A DNA stretch of 9,192 nt from an uncultured Collinsella sp. (GTDB lineage Bacteria; Actinomycetota; Coriobacteriia; Coriobacteriales; Coriobacteriaceae), in NCBI GenBank assembly GCA_902489515.1, contig CABUAL010000053.1:1-9192 (forward strand). Reading direction: 5' to 3'. How positions within the stretch are numbered: position 1 is the first letter of the stretch; every line of letters starts with the position of its first letter. The notes beneath the pieces are model-generated. The model made no database searches, was not told where the DNA came from, and saw nothing but the letters and a program-made list of their open reading frames with translations. Made by a program: the position numbers and the translations under genes. Below, one piece after another: positions 1 to 5,878 of this stretch.

Positions 1-8
1 AGGCGATG

Positions 9-36
9 CCCCAAGAAGCGCCCCCGTTCTCGGGCG
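9..36 (-). terminator. Possible hairpin terminator after the ABC operon
   Basis: Arms CGCCC (19-23) and GGGCG (32-36) can pair around an 8-base loop, 24 bases past the stop of the second ABC gene. On the minus strand the stem is followed by CTTCTTGGGG, a poor T-tract. On the plus strand it is followed by TTATTCGTT, so it could equally serve a rightward gene lying beyond the left edge. The stem is short, so this is only a candidate. Confidence 0.3.
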
Positions 37-59
37 TTATTCGTTCCCCGCGGCAGAAT

Positions 60-1916
60 TTACGCCGCCTCGTCGAACTGCGAGTTGTACAGATCGGCGT
101 AGAAGCCGCCCTGGGCGAGCAACTCGTCGTGCGTGCCCTTCTCGACGATATCGCCGTCGCGAATTACCAAGATCACGTCGGCGTTGCGGATCGTGGACAG
201 GCGGTGCGCGATAACAAAGCTGGTACGGCCCTGCATCAGCGCATCCATGGCACGCTGAATAAGCTCCTCGGTACGAGTGTCAACGTTGGAGGTTGCCTCG
301 TCCAGAATTAGCGCCGGGCGGTCGGCCAAAATGGCACGGGCAATGGTCACGAGCTGGCGCTGGCCCTGCGACAGGTTGGTGCCTTCCTCGTTGATCATAA
401 AGTCGTAGCCGCCGGCGAGCGTATGGATAAAGTGATCGCAGCGTGCGGCGCGTGCAGCGGCTTCGACCTCGGCATCGCTTGCATCGGGGCGTCCGTAGCG
501 GATGTTCTCGCGGATGGTGCCGTTAAACAGCCAGGTATCCTGCAGCACCATGGCAAACTCGCCGCGCAGCGCCGCGCGGTCCCAGTCGCGCACGTCGACA
601 CCCTCGACGCGCAGCGAACCGCCGTCCACATCGTAGAAGCGCTGCAGCAGCTTAATGAGCGTGGTCTTGCCGGCGCCGGTAGGACCGACGATGGCGATGG
701 TCTGGCCGGGCTGCGCCTCGCAGCTAAAGTCGTGGATGATGGTCTTGTCGGGCGTGTAGCCAAACTTGACATGGTCGAACTCCACGTGGCCGGGGCGCTT
801 CTCGGGAATCTGCGCGTCGGCCTTCTGCTCCTCCTCGGGCGCGGCCAGGAACTCAAACACGCGCTCGGTGGCAGCGGCCATCGACTGCATCGTGTTGCTC
901 ACGTTGCCCAGCTGCTGCACCGGCTGCGTAAAGTTGCGAACGTACTGGATAAAGCTCTGGATATCGCCGGGCGTGGCATTGCCGGTCAGCGCGAGCTGCG
1001 CGCCCACCACGACGACGCCCACGTAGCCCATGTTGCCCACCAAGCTCATAAGCGGCATCATCAGGCCCGACAGGAACTGCGAGCGCCAGCCACTAATAAA
1101 GAGGCGGTCGTTTTGACGGTCGAACTCTTCAATCGAGGCCTCGGCGCGGTCGAACACCTGAATGACGTTCTGGCCGGCAAAGTCCTCCTCGATAATGCCG
1201 TTGACGGCGCCCAGAACCTGCTGTTGCTCGCGGAAGTACGGCTGCGAGAAGTGAATCATCACGGTCAAGATAATCGCGGCGGCCGGCAGCGTGAGCACGG
1301 TGACGCCGGTAAGCGGTAGGCTGATCGAAAGCATCATGACGAGCACGCCGATAATCTGCGTCACCGACGTGATGAGCTGCGTCACGCTCTGGTTGAGCGA
1401 CTGACCCAGCGTATCGACGTCGTTGGTGATGCGGCTGAGTACGTCTCCCTTGCTGTGGCCGTTGAAGTAGCTCATCGGCACGACGGCGATCTTGGCGGCG
1501 ATTTCCTTGCGCATGCGGTAGCAGATCTTTTGCGTGACGCCGGTCATGAGCCAGCCCTGGATGAGGCTGCAGACAGAGCTCGCCAGATACAGGCAGAGCA
1601 AAAAGCCGAGCGTCTTGGCGATCCAGTCAAAGTCAACGTCGCCGGTGCCGTTGACCTTGGCGACCAGGCCTTCGAACAGCTTGGTCGTAACCTGGCCGAG
1701 CACCTTGGGTCCCACAATGTTAAAGATGACCGAGCACACGGCAAAGGCGACGGCGGCAAACACGGCAATCTTGTGCTGGCCGATATAGCCGAGCAGCTGC
1801 CTCATGGTGCCCTTAAAGTCCTTGGCCTTTTCGCCGCGACGCATGCCGCCCATGCGGCCCATGGGACCACGCTGGCGGGTGGGCTTGGGAATCTGAGTCT
1901 TGGTCTCGTCTGCCAT
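60..1916 (-). CDS. ABC exporter half-subunit, catalytically intact partner of a heterodimer
   Basis: A 618-residue membrane-fused ATPase, the usual length for a type IV (ABCB-like) half-exporter. A basic, Gly/Met-rich cytosolic tail (residues 1-45) precedes six predicted membrane segments (about 48-310) and a nucleotide-binding domain (about 375-610). Walker A is GPTGAGKTT (411-419), the Q-loop Gln is 459, the signature is LSQGQ (515-519), Walker B ends in catalytic Glu540, the D-loop is SNVD (543-546) and the switch His is 571. The signature differs from LSGGQ, as is typical of the consensus-NBD partner in heterodimers such as TM287/288. The start is the ATG at 1916, within TAATG shared with the upstream gene's stop, with AAGGAGG nine bases before it. 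In-frame codons run upstream to 2018, but they overlap the neighbouring gene and lack this ribosome site. It probably drives ATP-powered efflux with the product at 1916-4285; the substrate cannot be read from sequence. Confidence 0.95.
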   Translation of the reverse strand: MADETKTQIPKPTRQRGPMGRMGGMRRGEKAKDFKGTMRQLLGYIGQHKIAVFAAVAFAVCSVIFNIVGPKVLGQVTTKLFEGLVAKVNGTGDVDFDWIAKTLGFLLCLYLASSVCSLIQGWLMTGVTQKICYRMRKEIAAKIAVVPMSYFNGHSKGDVLSRITNDVDTLGQSLNQSVTQLITSVTQIIGVLVMMLSISLPLTGVTVLTLPAAAIILTVMIHFSQPYFREQQQVLGAVNGIIEEDFAGQNVIQVFDRAEASIEEFDRQNDRLFISGWRSQFLSGLMMPLMSLVGNMGYVGVVVVGAQLALTGNATPGDIQSFIQYVRNFTQPVQQLGNVSNTMQSMAAATERVFEFLAAPEEEQKADAQIPEKRPGHVEFDHVKFGYTPDKTIIHDFSCEAQPGQTIAIVGPTGAGKTTLIKLLQRFYDVDGGSLRVEGVDVRDWDRAALRGEFAMVLQDTWLFNGTIRENIRYGRPDASDAEVEAAARAARCDHFIHTLAGGYDFMINEEGTNLSQGQRQLVTIARAILADRPALILDEATSNVDTRTEELIQRAMDALMQGRTSFVIAHRLSTIRNADVILVIRDGDIVEKGTHDELLAQGGFYADLYNSQFDEAA

Positions 1917-4285
1917 TAGCGCTCGCCTCCTTCCATGACGGCTGCAATTTCTTCCTGGGTAAGCCCCAGCTCCTCGGCGGAAAGCTGCGACTGTGCGATC
2001 TCCAGGTACGCCGGGCAACTACGCAGCAGCTCCTCGTGCGTGCCGGTGCCCACTACGTGGCCGTCGTCGAGCACGATGATCTGGTCGGCGTGCATGATGG
2101 TCGCGATGCGCTGGGCCACGACCACGAGCGCGGCGTCGGTAACGTTTTTGGCTAGCTCCTCGCGTAGGCGAGCGTCGGTCTTGTAGTCGAGGGCGCTAAA
2201 CGAGTCATCGAACACCACGACCTCGGGCTTTTTGGCCAACGCGCGGGCGATGGCCAGGCGCTGGCGCTGACCACCCGAAACATTGGAGCCGCCCTGGCTG
2301 ATGGGGGAGTCGTAGCCGCCCTCGCGCTCGGCGATAAAGTCCTCGGCCTGTGAGATGCGCGCGGCTTGGCGCATGTCATCATCGCTTACCATGTCGCCCG
2401 CAAACTTGAGGTTGCTCTCAACGGTGCCCGAGAACAGACGACCCTGCTGCGGAATATAACCGATGCGGCGGCGCAGCTCGGAAAGGTTCATGTCGCGCAC
2501 GTCGATGCCGTCGAGCGAAATGCTGCCGCCCGTGACGTCGTACAAGCGTGGAATCAGCTGTACGAGCGTGGACTTGCCCGAGCCCGTAGAGCCAATGATG
2601 CCGAGCATCTGACCGGCATGCGTGGTGAAGTTCACGCCGCTGATGACATCGGCGCGGGCATCGGGGTACTGGAAGCTCACGTCGCGGAAGGTGAGCTCAC
2701 CGCGCGGCGAGCTGGCCGCGGGCAGTTTGGGCGAGGCAGGGTCGTTGATGCTCGTGGGGCAGGTGATGACCTCATCTACGCGCTCGGCTGCGACCTCGGC
2801 ACGGGGCAGGATGACCGAAACCATGGTGAGGATCATAAACGCCATGACGATCTGCATAGTGTAGGAGATGAACGCCATCATGTTGCCGACCTGCATCACG
2901 CCGTCGGACACGCCCTGCGCGCCAAACCAGACGATAAGCACGGTGATGCAGTTCATGACGAGCATCATGAGCGGCATCATAAAGCTCATGGCTCGGTTGG
3001 TGTAGAGCTGCGTGGTCATCAGGTCGAGCGAAGCCTTGTCAAAACGCTCGAGCTCATGCTCCTCGCGGTTGAACGAGCGGATGGGCATAAGGCCGTCGAG
3101 CAGCTCGCGGGCGGTAAGGTTCACGCGGTCCACAAAGCTCTGCATCTTTTTGAACTTGGGCATGGTGAGGCCCATGAGCACGCCGACAACGGCCGAAACC
3201 GCGATGATGGCCACGGCGATGGTCCACTCCAGGCCGGTGTGGTTGGCCAGGACGCGCATAACGGCGACGATGCCCATGACGGGGGCCATCAGGCACATGC
3301 GGATAAACAGGGTTGCGGCCATCTGGATCTGCTGAATGTCGTTGGTGCAGCGGGTGATGAGCGAGGCCTGGCTAAACTTGCCCACCTCGGCCGGCGAGAA
3401 GTGCATAACCTTGTTGAAGGTCTCGCGGCGCAGGTCGCGGGCGATGGAGCAGGCGGTGCGCGAAGCCACGGCACCGGTCAGGATGGTGGCGACGAGCGAC
3501 ACCAGGCACAGACCAAACATCGTGGTCGCCATGCGGCCCAGGTAGGCGTTCTGCACGTCGGCGGGGTCGATGCCCTGCGCCTTGTACTCGTCTTGCACAT
3601 AGCTCACGGCGCGTTGGGTCACGATGGAGCCCGACATGGAGCCCATTTTGTCTGCCATATCGTTGGCGCCCTCGACGAGCTTGCCCTGGTCGATTAGGCC
3701 GCCTTCAACGCCTAGACGCAGACCCTTCATGGTGATCTTACCGCCGTCGGCATCAATCTGCTTTTGCATGTTCTGCGCCGCTGCGGCCTTCTGCTGCATC
3801 TCGGCGAGCTGCTCGGGCGTCATCGCCGCCATCTGCTCGAGGGTGGGCATGGCCTGAGCGGCGCCGTCATCGCTTGCCTCGGTAGATGCGCCGGTCATGT
3901 CGCCCATGGAGTTGGCATCGATGCCCTGGTTGAACGAAAGGACGACAGTCTCGGGCAGGCTCATGATGTCGGCAATCTTGCCGCCGTCGGCGCGCTCCTC
4001 CTCGGTGCCCTTGTACGTTCGAATGCCGTTATTGTCCGCCTTGCTAAACACGGCCTCCACAGACTTGGCGTCTTTGGTGCTCATAAAGAGTTCGAGGTCG
4101 TCGAGCGATTCGGCACGGATGGTGTCGGGCACGGGCGACGCGATGCCGCCTTGCTGCACACCCACGTCGACGATGTCGCTCATATAGGTAGGCAGCGCCA
4201 GATCGGCGTTGCAGCTGATTACGATAAGTACGATAGCTGCGAACAGTGCCAGGATATGTTTTTTAAAGAGCTTGAGAATCCTCAC
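1916..4285 (-). CDS. ABC exporter half-subunit with degenerate ATP site and large extracytoplasmic insert
   Basis: A 789-residue half-exporter, about 200 residues longer than the usual type. One membrane segment (about 11-30) is followed by MSDIVDVGVQQGG, a motif I associate with this exporter branch. Next comes an insert (about 45-250) holding an Ala/Met/Gln-rich helical stretch (about 145-178). The remaining membrane segments (about 252-495) and an ATPase domain (about 528-765) follow. Walker A is GSTGSGKST (565-573), the Q-loop Gln is 613 and the signature is VSGGQ (669-673). Walker B ends FDD, so Asp694 replaces the catalytic Glu, and Gln725 replaces the switch His. These changes mark the non-hydrolysing site of a heterodimer, and the next gene supplies the active one. 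The start is GTG at 4285, overlapping the marR stop as GTGA, with AAGGAG nine bases upstream. An ATG a few bases earlier is out of frame. Multidrug or antimicrobial export is the family-based guess. Confidence 0.95.
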   Translation of the reverse strand: MRILKLFKKHILALFAAIVLIVISCNADLALPTYMSDIVDVGVQQGGIASPVPDTIRAESLDDLELFMSTKDAKSVEAVFSKADNNGIRTYKGTEEERADGGKIADIMSLPETVVLSFNQGIDANSMGDMTGASTEASDDGAAQAMPTLEQMAAMTPEQLAEMQQKAAAAQNMQKQIDADGGKITMKGLRLGVEGGLIDQGKLVEGANDMADKMGSMSGSIVTQRAVSYVQDEYKAQGIDPADVQNAYLGRMATTMFGLCLVSLVATILTGAVASRTACSIARDLRRETFNKVMHFSPAEVGKFSQASLITRCTNDIQQIQMAATLFIRMCLMAPVMGIVAVMRVLANHTGLEWTIAVAIIAVSAVVGVLMGLTMPKFKKMQSFVDRVNLTARELLDGLMPIRSFNREEHELERFDKASLDLMTTQLYTNRAMSFMMPLMMLVMNCITVLIVWFGAQGVSDGVMQVGNMMAFISYTMQIVMAFMILTMVSVILPRAEVAAERVDEVITCPTSINDPASPKLPAASSPRGELTFRDVSFQYPDARADVISGVNFTTHAGQMLGIIGSTGSGKSTLVQLIPRLYDVTGGSISLDGIDVRDMNLSELRRRIGYIPQQGRLFSGTVESNLKFAGDMVSDDDMRQAARISQAEDFIAEREGGYDSPISQGGSNVSGGQRQRLAIARALAKKPEVVVFDDSFSALDYKTDARLREELAKNVTDAALVVVAQRIATIMHADQIIVLDDGHVVGTGTHEELLRSCPAYLEIAQSQLSAEELGLTQEEIAAVMEGGER
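1926..1932 (-). promoter_or_regulatory. Ribosome binding site of the second ABC gene
   Basis: AAGGAGG on the minus strand, nine bases before the ATG at 1916 and inside the 3' end of the first ABC gene. It decides the start against the longer in-frame alternative at 2018. With the TAATG stop-start overlap it implies coupled translation and near-equal amounts of the two subunits. Confidence 0.85.
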
Positions 4286-4731
4286 TCGGCATCTCTCCTT
4301 TCTTGATTGCGGTCGATAATTTCGTTGGCACGCCTTAGAAGACGCACCATCTCTTGGGTATCTGTTTCGCCGAGCTGCTCGAGGAAAGCCGCAGTGCGGT
4401 TCTCGAATTCCCGACGTTTGATTTCGAGATCCTGGAATCCTTTGTCGGTCACCGTGACGTGTACGCGACGACGGTCGGTCTTTGAGTGCTCGCGCTCGAC
4501 CCAGCCCTTGGCTTCGAGAGCGCGTAGGATATTGGCGATTCGGGCACTCGAGACCCAGGCGCGATCAGCGAGTTCGCTCGGCGTGAGCGAACCGCCGGCG
4601 AGTATGAGGGCGCGCATGACGGCCATCTCGCCGCCGAGGGCTTTGTCCGCAAAGCGCGAAATGCGCTGATGCATGCTGCCGAACTCGGTAAAGAGCTGAC
4701 GCCCAAGCTCATGGAAATCGGTATCTTCCAC
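4282..4731 (-). CDS. MarR-family transcriptional regulator
   Basis: A 149-residue protein, normal MarR length. Helical dimerisation segments sit at both ends (about 5-45 and 100-146). A winged helix-turn-helix lies between them: LTPSELADRAWVSSARIANI (49-68) covers the DNA-reading helices, and the wing (83-98) holds the family hallmark DRRR at 86-89. MarR proteins are dimers that bind palindromic DNA, usually as repressors released by a small ligand. As first gene of an operon with two exporter subunits, it most likely controls its own operon; the ligand is unknown. The start is GTG at 4731, the first start codon after an in-frame TAG at 4743-4741. A weak TAGGGG lies seven bases upstream. An internal ATG (residue 20) is less likely because it would remove part of the first dimerisation helix. 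The start codon lies inside an inverted repeat that may be the operator. Confidence 0.93.
   Translation of the reverse strand: MEDTDFHELGRQLFTEFGSMHQRISRFADKALGGEMAVMRALILAGGSLTPSELADRAWVSSARIANILRALEAKGWVEREHSKTDRRRVHVTVTDKGFQDLEIKRREFENRTAAFLEQLGETDTQEMVRLLRRANEIIDRNQERRDAE
4295..4300 (-). promoter_or_regulatory. Ribosome binding site of the first ABC gene
   Basis: AAGGAG on the minus strand lies inside the last codons of the MarR gene, nine bases before the GTG at 4285. It supports the GTG start and coupled translation from the marR reading frame. Confidence 0.8.
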
Positions 4732-4771
4732 CGAAAACCCCTAACACTAGAAACTATTTTCGGTGAAAGAT
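4723..4771. promoter_or_regulatory. 15-bp inverted repeat over the marR start, candidate MarR operator
   Basis: The arms at 4723-4737 (ATCTTCCACCGAAAA) and 4757-4771 (TTTTCGGTGAAAGAT) are reverse complements at 14 of 15 positions, with a 19-base spacer. Each arm is also a small dyad of the type TTTC-GGT-GAAA, so this may be two tandem half-operators. The left arm covers the GTG start of marR and the right arm the candidate promoter, a placement suited to autorepression. That MarR proteins bind such palindromes is known; that this one does is inference. Confidence 0.55.
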
Positions 4772-4785
4772 GATACCCCCGCCAA
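4756..4785 (-). promoter_or_regulatory. Weak candidate promoter for the marR-ABC operon
   Basis: On the minus strand TTGGCG (4785-4780) is followed after 18 bases by GAAAAT (4761-4756). Each box matches the sigma-70 consensus at four of six positions. Initiation would fall near 4749, about 18 bases before the GTG start. The site overlaps the inverted repeat. Another -10-like box, TATCAT (4775-4770), lacks a good -35 partner. Confidence 0.3.
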
Positions 4786-4797
4786 GCATTCCATTCG

Positions 4798-4828
4798 GTA
4801 GATTTCTAGGCATGTCCCAAAAATCTAC
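4798..4828. repeat. 8-bp inverted repeat in the divergent intergenic region
   Basis: GTAGATTT (4798-4805) and AAATCTAC (4821-4828) are perfect reverse complements around a 15-base spacer. No T-tract follows on either strand, so a terminator is unlikely. It could be a regulator site or a hairpin in a transcript; nothing in the sequence decides which. Confidence 0.4.
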
Positions 4829-4842
4829 TTGGTCGCTAGGCA
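4806..4842. repeat. CTAGGCA direct repeat
   Basis: CTAGGCA occurs at 4806-4812 and again at 4836-4842, exactly 30 bases apart, close to three helical turns. The copies lie partly inside and just beyond the 8-bp dyad. Such phasing can bring two protein sites to the same DNA face, but a 7-base repeat could also be chance. Confidence 0.25.
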
Positions 4843-4877
4843 ATATAAAGAGCGCATAAAGACTTAAAATCATTCAA

Positions 4878-4905
4878 TTGCTGAAGCGTTTCAAAGAATT
4901 ATCAT
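4878..4905 (+). promoter_or_regulatory. Candidate promoter for the dehydrogenase gene with LacI-like operator in its spacer
   Basis: TTGCTG (4878-4883) and TATCAT (4900-4905) are spaced by 16 bases and resemble -35 and -10 boxes. Most of the spacer is TGAAGCGTTTCA (4882-4893), a near-palindrome (five of six base pairs) with a central CG, the style of LacI/CcpA-family operators. A second -10-like TATAAT lies at 4954-4959. Its only TTG-type -35, TTGTCA at 4926-4931, is 22 bases away, which is too far. No LacI-family gene lies in the window, so the binding protein is unknown. Confidence 0.4.
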
Positions 4906-4953
4906 GCACGCGGTTAGGCGAGGGGTTGTCACCACCATGACGACTGGGACTCA

Positions 4954-4959
4954 TATAAT
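4954..4959 (+). promoter_or_regulatory. TATAAT box, alternative -10 element for the dehydrogenase gene
   Basis: A perfect -10 hexamer lies 61 bases before the dehydrogenase start, but no convincing -35 is found at 16-18 bases and there is no TG extension. It could work with an activator. A small dyad, GTCA (4928-4931) and TGAC (4938-4941), lies just upstream where an activator might bind. Confidence 0.35.
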
Positions 4960-5005
4960 CGCCACGTGCGATGCTCCAACTTCCCGCGAGGAGACACCTT
5001 ATATA

Positions 5006-5012
5006 AAGGGGG
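5006..5012 (+). promoter_or_regulatory. Ribosome binding site of the dehydrogenase gene
   Basis: AAGGGGG ends eight bases before the ATG at 5021. It supports that start over an in-frame ATG at 4904, which would add 39 residues unlike the family and would place the TATAAT box inside the gene. Confidence 0.65.
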
Positions 5013-5020
5013 ATGGAGTC

Positions 5021-5770
5021 ATGGCATTTGACTTCACGGGCAAGACCGCGATTGTCACGGGCGGCACTCAGGGCATTGGCCTCGAGATTGCCAAGGGCAT
5101 CGTCGCGGGCGGCGGACATGTCGCGCTCATCGCAAGGAACGCTGCTAAGGGCGAGGCCGCGGTGGCCGAGCTTGGCGAGGGCAACAAGTTCTATCAGCTC
5201 GATGTCGCCGATGCACCCAAGGCGCGCGAGACTGTCGAGCAGATTTTTACGGACCTGCCGCAAACCAACATCCTGATTAACTGCGCTGGCGTCATCAGCA
5301 CCAAGAAGTTCGACGAGATCGATGACACCGAGTGGCGCCGTACCATCGACATCAACCTCAACGGCACCTTTACCATGATGAACGCCGTGTACCCGCACTT
5401 TAAGGCGGCCCATGCCGGCACTATCGTCAACGTGAGCTCTGTTGCTGGCAAGATCGGCGGCGGCCTGCTCGGCACCGCGGCTTACGCGAGCTCCAAGGCC
5501 GGTGTTAACGGTCTAACCAAGGCAGTCGCCAAGGAAGGCGGCAAGTTTGGCGTCCGCTGCAACGCTGTGTGCCCGTCACTCACGTTGACCGATATGACCT
5601 CGATTCTCTCTGACGAGAACTCTCAGCGCATCATCAACGGTATTCCTCTGGGCCGCGCCGCCCAGGCCAGCGAGCCTGCGCAGATGGTGCTGTTCTTCGC
5701 TTCCGACCTCGCCAGCTTCGTGAACGGCGAGATCGGTGACTGCGACGGCGGCATCGTCCTGGACGGGTAA
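5021..5770 (+). CDS. Short-chain dehydrogenase/reductase (SDR), probably acting on a sugar acid
   Basis: A 249-residue classical SDR, soluble and presumably tetrameric as in the family. The nucleotide-binding motif TGGTQGIG is at 13-20, NCAG (in place of the usual NNAG) at 87-90, and the catalytic set is Asn112, Ser140, Tyr155 and Lys159 (YASSK, 155-159). Arg39 after the second strand suggests NADP(H), though this is only a guide. The usual PG motif after the active site reads PS (185-186), and the C-terminal DGG is kept (242-244). The next gene is a KdgT-type permease 108 bases downstream, which suggests a sugar-acid substrate such as a 3-deoxyglyculosonate (a KduD-like job). The sequence itself is closer to general FabG-like SDRs than to the E. 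coli KduD I remember, so specificity is open. The family call is firm; the substrate is inference from context. Confidence 0.93.
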   Translation: MAFDFTGKTAIVTGGTQGIGLEIAKGIVAGGGHVALIARNAAKGEAAVAELGEGNKFYQLDVADAPKARETVEQIFTDLPQTNILINCAGVISTKKFDEIDDTEWRRTIDINLNGTFTMMNAVYPHFKAAHAGTIVNVSSVAGKIGGGLLGTAAYASSKAGVNGLTKAVAKEGGKFGVRCNAVCPSLTLTDMTSILSDENSQRIINGIPLGRAAQASEPAQMVLFFASDLASFVNGEIGDCDGGIVLDG

Positions 5771-5789
5771 TACCCCGCGACGATTATTC

Positions 5790-5828
5790 GGCGACGGCTC
5801 CTGCGACTCGGGACCGTCGCCTTCTTTC
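5790..5828 (+). terminator. Hairpin between the dehydrogenase and permease genes
   Basis: GGCGACGG (5790-5797) and CCGTCGCC (5814-5821) form a perfect 8-bp stem with a 16-base loop, followed by TTCTTTCT. The T-tract is broken by two Cs, so this may be a leaky intrinsic terminator or a processing and stability hairpin that lowers permease expression. It starts 19 bases after the dehydrogenase stop. Confidence 0.6.
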
Positions 5829-5865
5829 TGACATAGGCGCGTGCGGCTACGATTCGCATGCATCC

Positions 5866-5872
5866 AAAGGAG
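5866..5872 (+). promoter_or_regulatory. Ribosome binding site of the permease gene
   Basis: AAAGGAG ends six bases before the ATG at 5879. It decides that start over an in-frame ATG at 5858, which lies before this site and would encode seven extra residues including the ribosome site itself. Confidence 0.85.
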
Positions 5873-5878
5873 ATATAT

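Noticed and set aside
423..1319. A 298-codon plus-strand open frame opposite the second ABC gene
   Set aside because: Antisense shadow of the ATPase and membrane domains, with no recognisable motif.
1917..2018. N-terminal extension of the second ABC subunit to 2018
   Set aside because: It overlaps the end of the first ABC gene by 103 bases and lacks a ribosome site. The ATG at 1916 has AAGGAGG at ideal spacing.
2366..3697. A 443-codon plus-strand open frame inside the first ABC gene
   Set aside because: It is antisense to a clear ABC exporter, rich in His/Ala/Asp/Gly, with no family motif and no ribosome site. This is a GC-codon artefact.
4926..4959. TTGTCA and TATAAT as a -35/-10 pair
   Set aside because: The spacer is 22 bases, too long for a standard sigma-70 promoter; only the TATAAT was kept, as a weak candidate.
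4904..5020. N-terminal extension of the dehydrogenase to the ATG at 4904
   Set aside because: The extra 39 residues do not resemble an SDR and would contain the TATAAT box and the AAGGGGG ribosome site. The SDR fold starts normally right after 5021.
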